Below, in pieces: positions 1-9,634 of a DNA stretch of 64,000 nt (position 1 is the first letter of the stretch; every line of letters starts with the position of its first letter). The notes beneath the pieces were generated by a model that had not been told where the DNA came from, did not search any database, and worked only from the letters and a program-made list of their open reading frames with translations. Position numbers and translations under genes: made by a program. Origin of the DNA: Blautia hominis (GTDB lineage: Bacteria; Bacillota; Clostridia; Lachnospirales; Lachnospiraceae); the NCBI GenBank assembly GCA_002270465.1, contig NQOF01000001.1, forward strand, positions 250,501-314,500, written 5' to 3'.

Positions 1-15
1 GAAAATCATAATTTT

Positions 16-1452
16 TTATTTTACTTCGATCACATGGAGCATATTGGTAACATTCTGCTCATCCTTGCGGCTGTTGGTAGCCGGGTCACCGGCGGTGAAG
101 ACTGCAAGCTGGCCTTTTTTCACAAGGCGTTTGCGTTTTACGGTCTCCATGGCACTTGTCAGGATGTTCTCTGTAGTGTCTTTTGTATTGCCTTTCAGCG
201 GTCTGACACCCCAGTAGAGCTGCATTTTGTGCTGTACAAACTCGTTGGGTGTGATAGCGTAAATGGGCATAGTCGGACGGAAGCTGGATACCAGCCTTGC
301 GGTCTTGCCTGACATAGTCGGTGTGATGATACAGTCCGCATCAATATTTCTGGCTGTGCGGACAGATGAAATACCGATGGCACTGGATACCAATGTCTGT
401 TTGTACATGGTCCTGTGCTGGATGTATTTGTCATAATCCACATGTTTTTCTGTATCCTCAGCAATCTCCCCCATCATAGTCAGGGCTTCTACCGGGTATT
501 TACCTGCTGCGGTCTCTCCGGAAAGCATGACTGCATCGGTTCCGTCATAGATGGCATTTGCCACATCCGCCACCTCCGCACGCGTTGGACGGGGATTACG
601 GATCATAGAATCCAGCATCTGCGTGGCGGTGATGACCGGAATATAGTTTTCATTGCATTTTTTGATGATCAGCTTCTGGATGTAAGGTACTTCCTGGGCC
701 GGTATCTCCACACCCAGGTCGCCTCTGGCCACCATGATGCCGTCTGCGGCTGCAATGATCTCGTCAATATTCTCAACACCCTCTGCGTTCTCGATCTTTG
801 CAATGATGCTGATCTGCTCTGCATGATGCTCCTGCAGAATCTTGCGGATCTCCTTGACACCTGCTGCATTCCTGATAAAAGAAGCGGCGATGAAATCAAT
901 ATCCTGCTGGATACCAAAAATGATATCCGCCTTGTCTTTCTCTGTGATAGCCGGAAGTTTCACTCTGACGTTAGGTACATTTACGCCCTTTTTCTCCCCC
1001 AGCTCTCCGCCGTTGGCAACTGTACAGACAATATGGTCCTTTTTCACAACCTTTACGTCCAGCTCAATAAGACCGTCATCGATCAGGATCTTATTGCCCG
1101 GTTTGACCTCTTTTGCCAGTCCGGGATATGTGATGGAACATCCTTTTTCATTACCTGTCATTTCTTCCATATAGAGAGTGAAATCTGCGCCCTCTGTCAG
1201 AGTTACTTTCTTTCCATCCTCCAGGACTCCGGTACGGATTTCCGGGCCTTTGGTGTCAAGGAGTATAGCTACCGGCTTATCCAGCTCTTCTCTGACATTT
1301 TTCAGCAGGTTCATACGGTTACGCTGTTCCTCGTAATCCCCGTGTGAAAAGTTGAAGCGGGCCACATCCATGCCGTGTCTGACCAGCGCTTTCATTGTGG
1401 CTTTTTTGTCCGTATTCGGACCCATGGTACATACAATCTTCGTCTTGCGCAT
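16..1452 (-). CDS. pyk: Pyruvate kinase
   Basis: Cytosolic glycolytic enzyme that converts phosphoenolpyruvate and ADP to pyruvate and ATP. The 478-residue product opens with RKTKIVCTMGP, has the substrate-binding ARFNFSHG segment near residue 32, the active-site stretch IIAKIENAEGV and the metal/PEP region MVARGDLGVEIP, then the signature ITATQMLDSM. Length matches the short (E. coli PykF-like) form; the extra C-terminal PEP-utiliser-like domain of many Bacillus-type enzymes is absent. It lies 21 bp downstream of the rhomboid-like gene and is probably the last gene of a minus-strand unit. The stop codon is only 16 bases from the window edge, so its terminator is not visible. Identification is secure from the motifs. 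Confidence 0.97.
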   Translation of the reverse strand: MRKTKIVCTMGPNTDKKATMKALVRHGMDVARFNFSHGDYEEQRNRMNLLKNVREELDKPVAILLDTKGPEIRTGVLEDGKKVTLTEGADFTLYMEEMTGNEKGCSITYPGLAKEVKPGNKILIDDGLIELDVKVVKKDHIVCTVANGGELGEKKGVNVPNVRVKLPAITEKDKADIIFGIQQDIDFIAASFIRNAAGVKEIRKILQEHHAEQISIIAKIENAEGVENIDEIIAAADGIMVARGDLGVEIPAQEVPYIQKLIIKKCNENYIPVITATQMLDSMIRNPRPTRAEVADVANAIYDGTDAVMLSGETAAGKYPVEALTMMGEIAEDTEKHVDYDKYIQHRTMYKQTLVSSAIGISSVRTARNIDADCIITPTMSGKTARLVSSFRPTMPIYAITPNEFVQHKMQLYWGVRPLKGNTKDTTENILTSAMETVKRKRLVKKGQLAVFTAGDPATNSRKDEQNVTNMLHVIEVK

Positions 1453-1473
1453 AAATTCCTCCTAATGATATCG

Positions 1474-2319
1474 TCACTTTATATGTTCATGAGTAAAAAG
1501 ATGATCCTGGCAGTATTCATAGTTGCCGTTGCATTTGGAGCAGAAACGGAATTCCAGGTTATCCCCGTCCTTTTCCGTCCTGCCGCACACCGCGCATTTA
1601 TGCTTTGTCACACCCGGTGCCATTTTGGGATGGACTGCTTTTTGAAACTGCTGCCGCCTGTGCACCTCTTTTGGATTGATATGGTTGTAATTCCTGGTGG
1701 CAAAAAAGAAAACAATGAAGTTCAGCAGGGATGCAATGATCATCATTCTGATTGACCAGATCGGTGTCTTTATAAAGTTATAAACCAGGTATGCCACATC
1801 CAGATATGCCAGCCACTTGATCTTCACCGGAATGATAAAGTACAGAAGAAGCTGCATATCCGGATAACTGGCTGCAAAAGCCAGGAAGATTGACAGGTTG
1901 ATATAATATGTGGAGATAGCTGCCATCCCGTACAGGGAATTTACTGGCCCTTGTATGAAATACAGCAGAAAAGCACCGATGATCGTGCTTAAAATACCTC
2001 CCAGGATATAGACATTATATCTGAAATCTCCCCACGTCTTCTCAAGGGAAGTACCCAGGGAATAATACAGTGCAAGCATGATGATGGTAAATATATTAAG
2101 CCCGGATGGAGGAATCAAAAGCCAGCTCACAAGTCTCCATATCTGTCCTTGCAGAATGTGGGCGGGACTCAGCATCAGATAAGCGCTGATCGGAATTCCT
2201 GTAACGTCACCCAGAAAATAAAGTACATATCCGATCACATATAGCAGGATGATGTACTTTGTCAGATTTCTAATGGTGAAACGCCCAAACTTCCTTTCCA
2301 TTTTGTTCAAAAAATTCAT
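1474..2319 (-). CDS. Rhomboid-fold-like membrane protein with C-terminal zinc ribbon
   Basis: A 281-residue protein with about six hydrophobic segments between residues 20 and 210, followed by a soluble tail with paired cysteines (CAVC near residue 241, CSKC near residue 257, then C and three H), which looks like a small zinc ribbon. Topology and the region around residues 125-140 resemble rhomboid-family proteins, but the GxSG serine motif of active rhomboid proteases is not visible (NSLYGMAAIS occupies that place) and I see no convincing catalytic histidine. It is therefore more likely a non-proteolytic relative. It sits between corA and pyk with short gaps, suggesting co-transcription. Function unknown. 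Confidence 0.75.
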   Translation of the reverse strand: MNFLNKMERKFGRFTIRNLTKYIILLYVIGYVLYFLGDVTGIPISAYLMLSPAHILQGQIWRLVSWLLIPPSGLNIFTIIMLALYYSLGTSLEKTWGDFRYNVYILGGILSTIIGAFLLYFIQGPVNSLYGMAAISTYYINLSIFLAFAASYPDMQLLLYFIIPVKIKWLAYLDVAYLVYNFIKTPIWSIRMMIIASLLNFIVFFFATRNYNHINPKEVHRRQQFQKAVHPKMAPGVTKHKCAVCGRTEKDGDNLEFRFCSKCNGNYEYCQDHLFTHEHIK

Positions 2320-2374
2320 AAATTCTCCTCGTTTCTGATATCAATATTCCCCCCTCAGGGAAACTTTCCTGTCT

Positions 2375-3316
2375 TTAGAAAAGATTTTTCTTGGAGAAGA
2401 TCAATGCAACCAGTAAGCTCAGGACCAAAGACAGCACGATCACGATCACAAACCCATAAGGACTCCCCGCAAAAGGCATCCCCGAGGTATTCACGTTCAT
2501 GCCGTAGGCACTGAATATCATGGTCGGAATGGACATGACAATGGTCACGGTTGCCAGAAACTTCATGACGATATTCAGATTGTTGGAAATAACAGATGCA
2601 AAGGCATCCATCATCCCGCTCAGAATACCGCTGTAAATATTGGCCATCTCAATGGCCTGCTTGTTCTCCACGATAACATCCTCCAAAAGGTCTGTGTCAT
2701 CGGGATACTGTTTGATCCGTTCCACTTTCAGGAGCTTCTCCAGCACCACCTCATTGGAACGCAGGGACGTGGTAAAGTACACCAGGGATTTTTCCAGTTC
2801 CAGAAGCTCGATCAGTTCCTGGTTTCTGGTTGAAGCGTGAAGCTTCTCCTCCACTTCCTCACTCTTTTTATCTATGATACGCAGATAATGCAGGAACATA
2901 CTGGCATTATTATAAAGGATCTGCAGAATAAATCTGGTCTTCATATAAGTATAGAAGTTCCGCACACGGCCATCCATGAACTTTCCAAGTACAGAAGTAT
3001 CCTCCAGACACACAGTGAAGATCATTTCATTGGTCACAATGATGGACAGAGGAATGGTCCCAAACCAATCCTTGTCACCGCGTTCCTCAATTATGGGTGT
3101 GTCAACCAGGATAAGGGTGTAAGTATCCTCCACCTCAATACGGGAGCGCTCTTCCTCATCCAGAGGCGCCCGCAGATCATCCACCTCTATCCCATACTTG
3201 TTGGAAATTTCAAAAATCTCTGTTGCTGTGGGATCCGTGAGGGCAACCCAGCATCCCTCAACGGCTTCCTCCACCTGATGCATTTTTCCGTCTATTGTTT
3301 TGAAAATTCTGATCAT
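2375..3316 (-). CDS. corA: CorA-family divalent metal (magnesium) transporter
   Basis: Inner-membrane pentameric channel family importing Mg2+ or related divalent cations. The 313-residue product has a long acidic, helical cytoplasmic N-terminal part and two C-terminal membrane helices; the first ends in the family hallmark YGMNV, and a short loop and second helix follow before a lysine-rich end (SKKNLF). I chose the start at 3316 (MIRIFKTIDG) because an AGGGAG ribosome site lies just upstream; an in-frame ATG five codons earlier would overlap that site. It is close to the rhomboid-like gene downstream. A GC-rich hairpin lies immediately before the ribosome site, but I do not see an M-box magnesium riboswitch. 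Substrate specificity cannot be told from the sequence. Confidence 0.9.
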   Translation of the reverse strand: MIRIFKTIDGKMHQVEEAVEGCWVALTDPTATEIFEISNKYGIEVDDLRAPLDEEERSRIEVEDTYTLILVDTPIIEERGDKDWFGTIPLSIIVTNEMIFTVCLEDTSVLGKFMDGRVRNFYTYMKTRFILQILYNNASMFLHYLRIIDKKSEEVEEKLHASTRNQELIELLELEKSLVYFTTSLRSNEVVLEKLLKVERIKQYPDDTDLLEDVIVENKQAIEMANIYSGILSGMMDAFASVISNNLNIVMKFLATVTIVMSIPTMIFSAYGMNVNTSGMPFAGSPYGFVIVIVLSLVLSLLVALIFSKKNLF

Positions 3317-3454
3317 GTTATCTCCCTTCACGCCCCATAAACGGGCGCAAAGATGTCAGACGCGCCTGCCTATGGGGTTTCTACTCTTTATTTTATTGTC
3401 TTGATTCGATTTCCCGGGACAAGGCCCACCTTCCATGATAACACTTCCTTTCTT

Positions 3455-4513
3455 TTATTCTTCCTCACATTTGTGGAATATAATACTGTTTGGTGTCTCC
3501 ACCTTCAGCGGTTTCCCTTTCATAACCAGCAGTTTGTTCTCATAATCAATGGTAAATGTGGTGATGGAACTGGATTCGTGGTTCACCACTGCCAGATGCT
3601 TTCCATCCGGGAATATCTCCAGATCCTTTGGATACTCACCGCTGATGGGCAGTATAAACTGCTTTTCCAGACTGCCTGTCTCCTCATCCACTTTGAACAT
3701 GGACACTGTATCTTCCCCTGCTGTGGAGCAGAACAGATACTCTCCGTCCGGTGACAGACACATGCCGGATGTGGCATCATGGGTCTCATCATCGTGGGAC
3801 ACCAATGTGCTTTCTGTCTGGATCAGCTCGAAAACAGGATTCTTGCCGCTTCCGTCGTAACGGTATACCTGGACTTCATTGCTCAGCTCAAAATTCAGGA
3901 ATGCAAATTTGCCGTTTGGACTAAATTTGATCAGTCTCGGTCCGGACTCCCTCACACAGCGCAGGACATCCACAAGCTCCAGCTTACTGGTCCTGGCATT
4001 TACCCGGTATATCTTCATCTGGTCAATGCCGTTGTCCACTGCACAGAGATATTTTCCATCCGGTGTGGGACGCACACAGCTTACATGGGGACGGAAGTTC
4101 CGCTCCGCAACACTTCCCAGTCCTCTGTGGAATACCCCGTCCATGACGCTTCCCAGGCGTCCGTCCCTGTGGGTATGTACCACGGTAACCTTACCGTCAT
4201 GATAACCTGCCACATAGAGATACTTTCCTTCCTTGTCGGTGGACAGGTGGCAGCCTCTCATTCCGTCAATGTCTACTTTATTAATAAAGGTAAGATCTCC
4301 GTCCGAATCAATTGAAAATACAGCAACTCCTTCGTCGGCAATGGAATAGAGATATTTCCCATTTAATGATATGGCCAGGTGGGAGGAATTATTTACAGGA
4401 ATGACTTTTTTCTCTGTAAGTGTCCCCTCTTCTACATTTACATCATATAAATGGATTCCGATACTGCTTCCATGGGTATACGTTCCAACATATGCAACAT
4501 ACTTCTCTTTCAT
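3455..4513 (-). CDS. Lactonase-family seven-bladed beta-propeller protein
   Basis: A 352-residue cytosolic protein of the YbhE/Pgl lactonase family, which includes 6-phosphogluconolactonase and other sugar lactone hydrolases. It starts YVAYVGTYTHGSSIGIH, typical of the first blade, and contains repeated blade motifs such as SPNGKFAFL, SPDGEYLFC and FPDGKHLAV, as well as the RPHVSCVRPTPDGKYL segment. No signal peptide is seen. It is divergent from the potABCD operon and is followed after 138 bp by corA. Because the family has several substrates, I do not assign it firmly to the pentose phosphate pathway. Confidence 0.85.
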   Translation of the reverse strand: MKEKYVAYVGTYTHGSSIGIHLYDVNVEEGTLTEKKVIPVNNSSHLAISLNGKYLYSIADEGVAVFSIDSDGDLTFINKVDIDGMRGCHLSTDKEGKYLYVAGYHDGKVTVVHTHRDGRLGSVMDGVFHRGLGSVAERNFRPHVSCVRPTPDGKYLCAVDNGIDQMKIYRVNARTSKLELVDVLRCVRESGPRLIKFSPNGKFAFLNFELSNEVQVYRYDGSGKNPVFELIQTESTLVSHDDETHDATSGMCLSPDGEYLFCSTAGEDTVSMFKVDEETGSLEKQFILPISGEYPKDLEIFPDGKHLAVVNHESSSITTFTIDYENKLLVMKGKPLKVETPNSIIFHKCEEE

Positions 4514-4591
4514 TTATGCAATACCCTCCTGTTTTATTCTGATTCTCCCCGGTTGGCAGGGATTTCCTGCCGCTATCCGTGGTCTAACGAC

Positions 4592-4620
4592 ATTCTACCA
4601 CAAACTTTTTCTTTATACAA
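4592..4620 (-). promoter_or_regulatory. Candidate promoter of the lactonase gene
   Basis: On the minus strand, TTGTAT (4620-4615) and TAGAAT (4597-4592) are separated by 17 bp, upstream of the lactonase start at 4513. The -10 box is good and the -35 box weak, so this is tentative. Confidence 0.4.
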
Positions 4621-4651
4621 TGCAATTCCCGCCAAATTCGCAACATTTATG

Positions 4652-4679
4652 TTGACAAGGTTTGTGGGTTTAGTATAAT
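4652..4679 (+). promoter_or_regulatory. Sigma-A type promoter of the polyamine transport operon
   Basis: TTGACA (4652-4657) and TATAAT (4674-4679), both perfect consensus hexamers, separated by 16 bp. The predicted transcript would start near 4686, giving a leader of about 75 nt before potA. No repressor site is obvious. Confidence 0.85.
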
Positions 4680-4761
4680 GAAATTCAGAGTCTTTCCCCG
4701 GCAGAGCCGGTTTTATGGGACAGGTTCTGGATTATTTCATATCACGTAAAGGAGAACGCGA

Positions 4762-5835
4762 ATGAACCATACACTGGTGGATTTAATTGACATTTCCAAA
4801 GGATTTGGCGATCAGATTGTTCTGGACAAGCTGAATCTGTCCATCCGGGAAAATGAATTTCTTACCCTTTTAGGACCCAGCGGTTGTGGTAAGACAACCA
4901 CTCTCCGTATCCTGGGCGGTTTTGAATCGCCGGATTTCGGACAGGTTATTTTTGACGGAGAGGATATTACCAATCTACCGCCCAACAAGCGAAATCTGAA
5001 CACCGTATTCCAGAAATACGCCCTGTTCTCCCACATGAATATAGAAGAAAATATTGCTTTTGGTTTAAAAATTGCCGGAAAGAGCAACGCTTATATCAAA
5101 GACAAGATCAAATACGCACTGAAACTGGTAAATCTGGAGGGTTTTGAAAACCGTCTTCCCGATTCCCTGAGCGGCGGCCAGCAGCAGCGTGTTGCCATTG
5201 CCCGGGCCATTGTAAATGAGCCGCGCCTTCTGCTTCTGGATGAGCCTCTGGGAGCCCTGGATCTGAAGCTGCGCCAGGACATGCAGTACGAGCTGATCCG
5301 CTTAAAAAATGAACTGGGCATTACTTTTATCTACGTGACCCATGACCAGGAGGAAGCCCTCACCATGTCAGATACCATTGTGGTCATGAACCAGGGCTAT
5401 ATCCAGCAGATGGGTTCCCCTGAGGATATTTATAACGAACCGCAGAATGCGTTTGTAGCCGATTTTATCGGTGAGAGTAATATCATAGAAGGTACCATGC
5501 TGGAGGACAGGCTGGTGAAGATCCTGGGTGCCAAATTCCCCTGTGTGGACGAAGGCTTCGGCCGCAACAGACCCGTGGACGTTGTCATCCGCCCCGAGGA
5601 TGTGGACCTGGTGAAGCCTGAGGAAGGCACGATCCAGGGCGTAGTCTCCCATCTGATCTTCAAAGGCGTCCACTATGAGATGGAAGTCCAGGCAAACGGT
5701 TTTGAGTGGCTGGTACACAGTACAGACATGTTCCCCGTAGGTCAGAAAGTGGGCATCCATGTGGACCCCTTCGACATCCAGATCATGCACAAGCCGGTAT
5801 CGGAGGACGAGGAGGCCATAGGAGTGAATGAATAG
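4762..5835 (+). CDS. potA: Spermidine/putrescine ABC transporter ATP-binding protein
   Basis: Cytosolic ATPase that powers polyamine import together with the PotB and PotC membrane subunits. The 357-residue protein shows Walker [10 protein letters not shown] (about residues 39-47), the Q-loop, the ABC signature [14 protein letters not shown], Walker [13 protein letters not shown] and the switch histidine in YVTHDQEEA. The last ~120 residues form the TOBE-like regulatory domain typical of the PotA/MalK branch. The start is preceded by AAAGGAGA. It is the first gene downstream of a near-consensus promoter and overlaps potB by 8 bp, indicating translational coupling. Confidence 0.95.
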   Translation: MNHTLVDLIDISKGFGDQIVLDKLNLSIRENEFLTLLGPSGCGKTTTLRILGGFESPDFGQVIFDGEDITNLPPNKRNLNTVFQKYALFSHMNIEENIAFGLKIAGKSNAYIKDKIKYALKLVNLEGFENRLPDSLSGGQQQRVAIARAIVNEPRLLLLDEPLGALDLKLRQDMQYELIRLKNELGITFIYVTHDQEEALTMSDTIVVMNQGYIQQMGSPEDIYNEPQNAFVADFIGESNIIEGTMLEDRLVKILGAKFPCVDEGFGRNRPVDVVIRPEDVDLVKPEEGTIQGVVSHLIFKGVHYEMEVQANGFEWLVHSTDMFPVGQKVGIHVDPFDIQIMHKPVSEDEEAIGVNE

Positions 5836-6643
5836 AAAAAAATTACTGACCGGACCTTATCTTTTCTGGGCTGTGGCATTTATCCTAATCCCTCTTGCCA
5901 TGGTCTTATATTATGGTCTGACAGATGTGGACGGCCATCTGACTTATGAAAACCTTTTGGCCATCGGAACCGTGGAGAATTTCAAGGCACTCTGCCTCTC
6001 TTTACTGCTCTCCATTGTGAGCACCGTCATCTGTCTGTTGTTAGCCTACCCTCTTGCCATGATTTTATCCGGTATGAAGGTAAATCAGACCAGTTTTATT
6101 GTGCTGATCTTCATCCTTCCCATGTGGATGAATTTTCTGCTGCGCACCATGGCATGGCAGACTTTGCTGGAGAAGAACGGTGTGATCAATCAGCTGCTGG
6201 ATTTCCTGCATCTGCCGTCCATCCAGCTCATCAATACGCCCTATGCCATCATACTGGGTATGGTGTACAACTTCCTGCCCTTTATGGTGCTGCCGCTTTA
6301 CAATGTGCTATCCAAGATTGACAAAGACATCATCAGCGCCGCCAGGGACTTGGGCGCCACGGAGCTGTACACTTTCAGAAAGATCATCTTTCCCCTGAGC
6401 CTGCCGGGGGTTGTGAGCGGTGTCATCATGGTATTTGTACCTGCGCTCACCACCTTTGTGATCTCTGATCTGCTGGGCGGCAGCAAGATCCTGCTGATCG
6501 GAAATGTCATTGAACAGAAATTCAAGCAGGGCAGCAACTGGCATACAGGAAGCGGACTTTCCCTGGTACTGATGGTCTTTATCCTGATCAGCATGGTAGT
6601 TACCACCAAGTATGACAAAGACGGGCAAGGAGGAATGTTCTGA
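5828..6643 (+). CDS. potB: Spermidine/putrescine ABC transporter permease PotB
   Basis: Membrane subunit of the polyamine importer. The 271-residue protein has about six hydrophobic helices and the cytoplasmic coupling (EAA-like) motif [20 protein letters not shown] around residues 175-195, which docks on the PotA ATPase. It overlaps potA by 8 bp upstream and the stop overlaps the potCD start by one base, so the three genes are almost certainly one transcript with coupled translation. Family position (first permease after PotA) and gene order support PotB. Confidence 0.93.
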   Translation: MNRKKLLTGPYLFWAVAFILIPLAMVLYYGLTDVDGHLTYENLLAIGTVENFKALCLSLLLSIVSTVICLLLAYPLAMILSGMKVNQTSFIVLIFILPMWMNFLLRTMAWQTLLEKNGVINQLLDFLHLPSIQLINTPYAIILGMVYNFLPFMVLPLYNVLSKIDKDIISAARDLGATELYTFRKIIFPLSLPGVVSGVIMVFVPALTTFVISDLLGGSKILLIGNVIEQKFKQGSNWHTGSGLSLVLMVFILISMVVTTKYDKDGQGGMF

Positions 6644-8508
6644 TGAAGAAGACAGCTAGAAATATTTACCTGGCGCTTATTCTGATTCTCATGTATGCGC
6701 CTATTGTGACACTTATGATCCTCTCCTTCAATGCCTCCAAATCACGTTCCAAATGGGGCGGTTTCACCTTGAAATGGTATGGTTCCCTGTTTAAGGATGA
6801 TGCCATCATGGGGGCCCTTTACAACACTCTGGTCATTGCATTTTTATCGGCAATACTGGCAACCCTGATCGGAACCTGCGCCTCTATTGGCATCAATGCC
6901 ATGAAGAGCAAATGGCGAACGGTTTTTATGGGAGTCACCAATATTCCCATATTGAATTCTGATATTGTGACAGGTATTTCCCTCATGCTTTTGTTCATTG
7001 CATGTCGGTTTACCCTCGGTTTTTCCACCATTTTAATGGCGCATATAACCTTCAATATCCCCTATGTCATTCTGAGCGTTATGCCTAAGCTGAAGCAGAC
7101 AAACAAGAGTACCTATGAGGCCGCCAGGGACCTGGGTGCAGGACCTTTCCAGGCATTCATGAAAGTGGTGTTTCCGGATATTCTGCCCGGTGTGCTGTCA
7201 GGATTTCTCATGGCATTCACCATGTCCCTGGATGATTTTATTATCACCCATTTCACCAAGGGGCCGGGGGTGGATACCCTGTCAACCAAGATATATTCCG
7301 AGGTGCGCAAAGGCATAAGGCCGGAGATGTATGCACTCTCCACCCTGCTCTTTTTGTCCGTTATGGTCATCATGATCCTGGTGAACTCAGCGCCAAAAGA
7401 GCCGGATAAGAAGCTCTCCTCAGAGCTTGAAAAGAAGAAGCTTCCTCTCCGTCAAGTCATCCCTGCAGCACTTGTCATCCTTGTGGCCGGCGCCGGCTTT
7501 TTCTTCCACCTGGGCAACAAAGGAAGTGTGTCCGATGAAAAACTGATCGTCTACAACTGGGGCGAATATATGGACCCGGAGGTCATTGACATCTTTGAGG
7601 AGGAGACAGGTATAACAGTCACCTATGAGGAATATGAAACCAATGAGATCATGTATCCCAAGATCATGTCAAAAGCCATTGCCTATGACGTGGTCTGTCC
7701 CTCAGATTATATGATCCAGCGTATGCGGGAGAATGATTTGCTGGCCAAGATCAACTGGGACAATGTACCGAATCTCAAGAATATAGATCCCACCTATATG
7801 GAGCAGTCCAAGAGCTTTGACCCGAAGAATGAATACTCGGTTCCCTACTGCGTAGGCACGGTTGGTATCCTCTACAACAAAACCATGGTCAAGGAAAATG
7901 TGGACAGCTGGAATATCCTGTGGGATGAAAAGTATAAAGACAGTATCCTCATGCAGGATTCTGTCCGGGATGCTTTTGCTGTTGCCCTAAAGCGCAAGGG
8001 CTATTCCCTGAACTCTGTTATAGTGGATGAACTGATCCAGGCCACAGACAATCTGATCGCACAAAAACCGCTGGTCCAGGCCTATGTGGTGGATCAGGTA
8101 AGAGACAAAATGATTGGGGGCGAGGCTGCGCTGGGTGTGATCTATTCCGGTGAAGCGCTCTATACCCAGAGAGAAAACCCGGATTTGGAATACGTGATCC
8201 CAAAAGAAGGTACCAATGTATGGATTGATTCCTGGGTGATCCCATCCAATTCGCAGAATAAGGAAAATGCAGAAAAATTCATTAACTTCCTCTGCCGTCC
8301 CGACATTGCGCTGATGAACTTTGAATATATCACTTATGCAACGCCCAACAAAGCTGCCAGGGAGCTGATCGAGGATGACAGTATCCGGAACAGCAAAGTG
8401 CTCTTTCCTGAAGCGGAGGATCTGAAGGGAAGCGAAACCTTCCAGTTCCTGGGCGATGAAGCAGATTCTTATTACAACGAACTCTGGAATAAGGTAAAAT
8501 CCAAGTAA
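6643..8508 (+). CDS. potCD: PotC-PotD fusion: polyamine permease joined to its substrate-binding protein
   Basis: A 621-residue fusion. Residues 1-250 form a PotC-type permease with six hydrophobic segments and the coupling motif EAARDLGAGPFQAFMKVVFP at 159-178. After a charged linker, an additional hydrophobic helix at about 272-290 is followed, from residue ~300, by a PotD-type binding domain beginning KLIVYNWGEYMDPEVI, which contains the family's polyamine-pocket region. The extra helix would carry the chain outward and tether the binding domain on the membrane surface, replacing the usual lipid anchor. No internal stop, frameshift or second ribosome site is evident at the junction. Such fusions are known in Firmicutes; here it makes a complete importer out of only three genes. 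Confidence 0.93.
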   Translation: MKKTARNIYLALILILMYAPIVTLMILSFNASKSRSKWGGFTLKWYGSLFKDDAIMGALYNTLVIAFLSAILATLIGTCASIGINAMKSKWRTVFMGVTNIPILNSDIVTGISLMLLFIACRFTLGFSTILMAHITFNIPYVILSVMPKLKQTNKSTYEAARDLGAGPFQAFMKVVFPDILPGVLSGFLMAFTMSLDDFIITHFTKGPGVDTLSTKIYSEVRKGIRPEMYALSTLLFLSVMVIMILVNSAPKEPDKKLSSELEKKKLPLRQVIPAALVILVAGAGFFFHLGNKGSVSDEKLIVYNWGEYMDPEVIDIFEEETGITVTYEEYETNEIMYPKIMSKAIAYDVVCPSDYMIQRMRENDLLAKINWDNVPNLKNIDPTYMEQSKSFDPKNEYSVPYCVGTVGILYNKTMVKENVDSWNILWDEKYKDSILMQDSVRDAFAVALKRKGYSLNSVIVDELIQATDNLIAQKPLVQAYVVDQVRDKMIGGEAALGVIYSGEALYTQRENPDLEYVIPKEGTNVWIDSWVIPSNSQNKENAEKFINFLCRPDIALMNFEYITYATPNKAARELIEDDSIRNSKVLFPEAEDLKGSETFQFLGDEADSYYNELWNKVKSK

Positions 8509-8537
8509 GAGGATCGGAAACAAAAACAGGAGTTTTT

Positions 8538-9434
8538 ATGAACCGAACTTTCATTTACAGAATAAGTGAAAAGGATTCCCCCTGCACGGTGGAATCCTTT
8601 TTAAAAGCCAGGGGATATTCCCGGCAGATCATCATTCAGTTAAAAAAGAACAGCGACAGTATAAAGGTAAACGGTGGATGGGCCTATGTAAAGACCATGC
8701 TCCGCACCGGGGACACACTCATAATTTTCATGGAGGAACTTCAGTCCTCAGAGCATATCCTTCCGGTTCCCCTCCCCCTCTCCATGATCTACGAGGATGA
8801 GGATATTCTAGTCCTTGACAAGGCTGCTGACATGCCTGTGCATCCCTCCGTCAACAATTACCACAATACCCTTGCCAATGCTGTTGCACACTATTACCGG
8901 TCTGCGGGGGAAGAATTTATCTTCCGCTGTATCAACCGTCTGGACCGGGATACCACAGGCCTACTCATCGTGGCCAAAAATGCCCTCAGTGCCTCCATCC
9001 TGTCCGCCCAGATGAAGGAACGGCAGATCCACAGGACTTATCTGGCGCTCTGCGACGGTCCCCTCCCCGCTCCCCAGGGAACCATAGACGCTCCCATTGC
9101 CAGAAAAGAGACTTCTGCCATTGAGCGGTGTGTGGACTTTGAAAAGGGGGAGCAGGCAGTCACTCATTATAAAGTGCTGGAGACCTGTCAGAATATCACA
9201 CTGGCCGAGCTTCACTTGGAGACAGGGCGTACCCACCAGATCCGTGTACATATGCAGTACCTGGGCGCTCCCCTTTTGGGGGATTATCTCTATCACCCGG
9301 ATTTCACCCGGATATCCAGGGTTGCCCTGCATTCCTCCGCGCTGGAGTTTATACACCCTATCACCGGAATACCTATGTGTTTTCACGTGCCCCTGCCGGA
9401 TGATATGGAAAAAGCCTTTCACTTATCCGAATAA
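8538..9434 (+). CDS. RluD-family pseudouridine synthase
   Basis: RNA-modifying enzyme that isomerises uridine to pseudouridine, usually in 23S rRNA or tRNA. The 298-residue product has an N-terminal S4-like RNA-binding segment (about residues 12-70), then the catalytic domain with INRLDRDTTGLLIVAKN, in which the aspartate of RLDRDTTG is the expected nucleophile, and the later GRTHQIRVHM motif. Ribosome site AACAGGAG precedes the ATG. It begins 30 bp after potCD and is probably read through from the pot promoter, although the functions are unrelated. The exact target uridine cannot be determined. Confidence 0.92.
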   Translation: MNRTFIYRISEKDSPCTVESFLKARGYSRQIIIQLKKNSDSIKVNGGWAYVKTMLRTGDTLIIFMEELQSSEHILPVPLPLSMIYEDEDILVLDKAADMPVHPSVNNYHNTLANAVAHYYRSAGEEFIFRCINRLDRDTTGLLIVAKNALSASILSAQMKERQIHRTYLALCDGPLPAPQGTIDAPIARKETSAIERCVDFEKGEQAVTHYKVLETCQNITLAELHLETGRTHQIRVHMQYLGAPLLGDYLYHPDFTRISRVALHSSALEFIHPITGIPMCFHVPLPDDMEKAFHLSE

Positions 9435-9443
9435 GTCTTTTAT

Positions 9444-9608
9444 AGTTACTATTCACGGCCACTATCCCGCGAGGTATTTTTATGCGCCTGCGCATGAAAA
9501 TCCCGAGGCAGCCAGCGCGATATGGGGCAGAATGCTCCATATCTGTGCATCGCGAAGCGTGTTACTGTTTACAGAACTGCGCTTTTTGCAGGGCTGTAAA
9601 TAGTAACT
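9444..9608 (+). repeat. Palindrome-ended repeat, family B (long copy)
   Basis: A 165-bp gene-free element whose ends are inverted repeats: AGTTACTATTCACGGCC at the left, and GGCTGTAAATAGTAACT at the right. Nested inside its right end (9561-9607) is a 47-nt hairpin, GTTACTGTTTACAG pairing with CTGTAAATAGTAAC. A shortened relative of this hairpin occurs at 30351-30396. No protein is encoded; it looks like a small non-autonomous (MITE- or REP-like) element. Confidence 0.7.
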
Positions 9609-9634
9609 TTTATTCCCTGATATCTTCCGGAAAC

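Noticed and set aside
415-1347. Long plus-strand open frame (310 codons) opposite pyruvate kinase
   Set aside because: It is antisense to a clear pyk gene, its protein has no recognisable family and its codon composition is that of a shadow frame.
3317-3454. M-box magnesium riboswitch before corA
   Set aside because: Only a small GC hairpin is seen and the 138-bp gap lacks the conserved M-box pattern.
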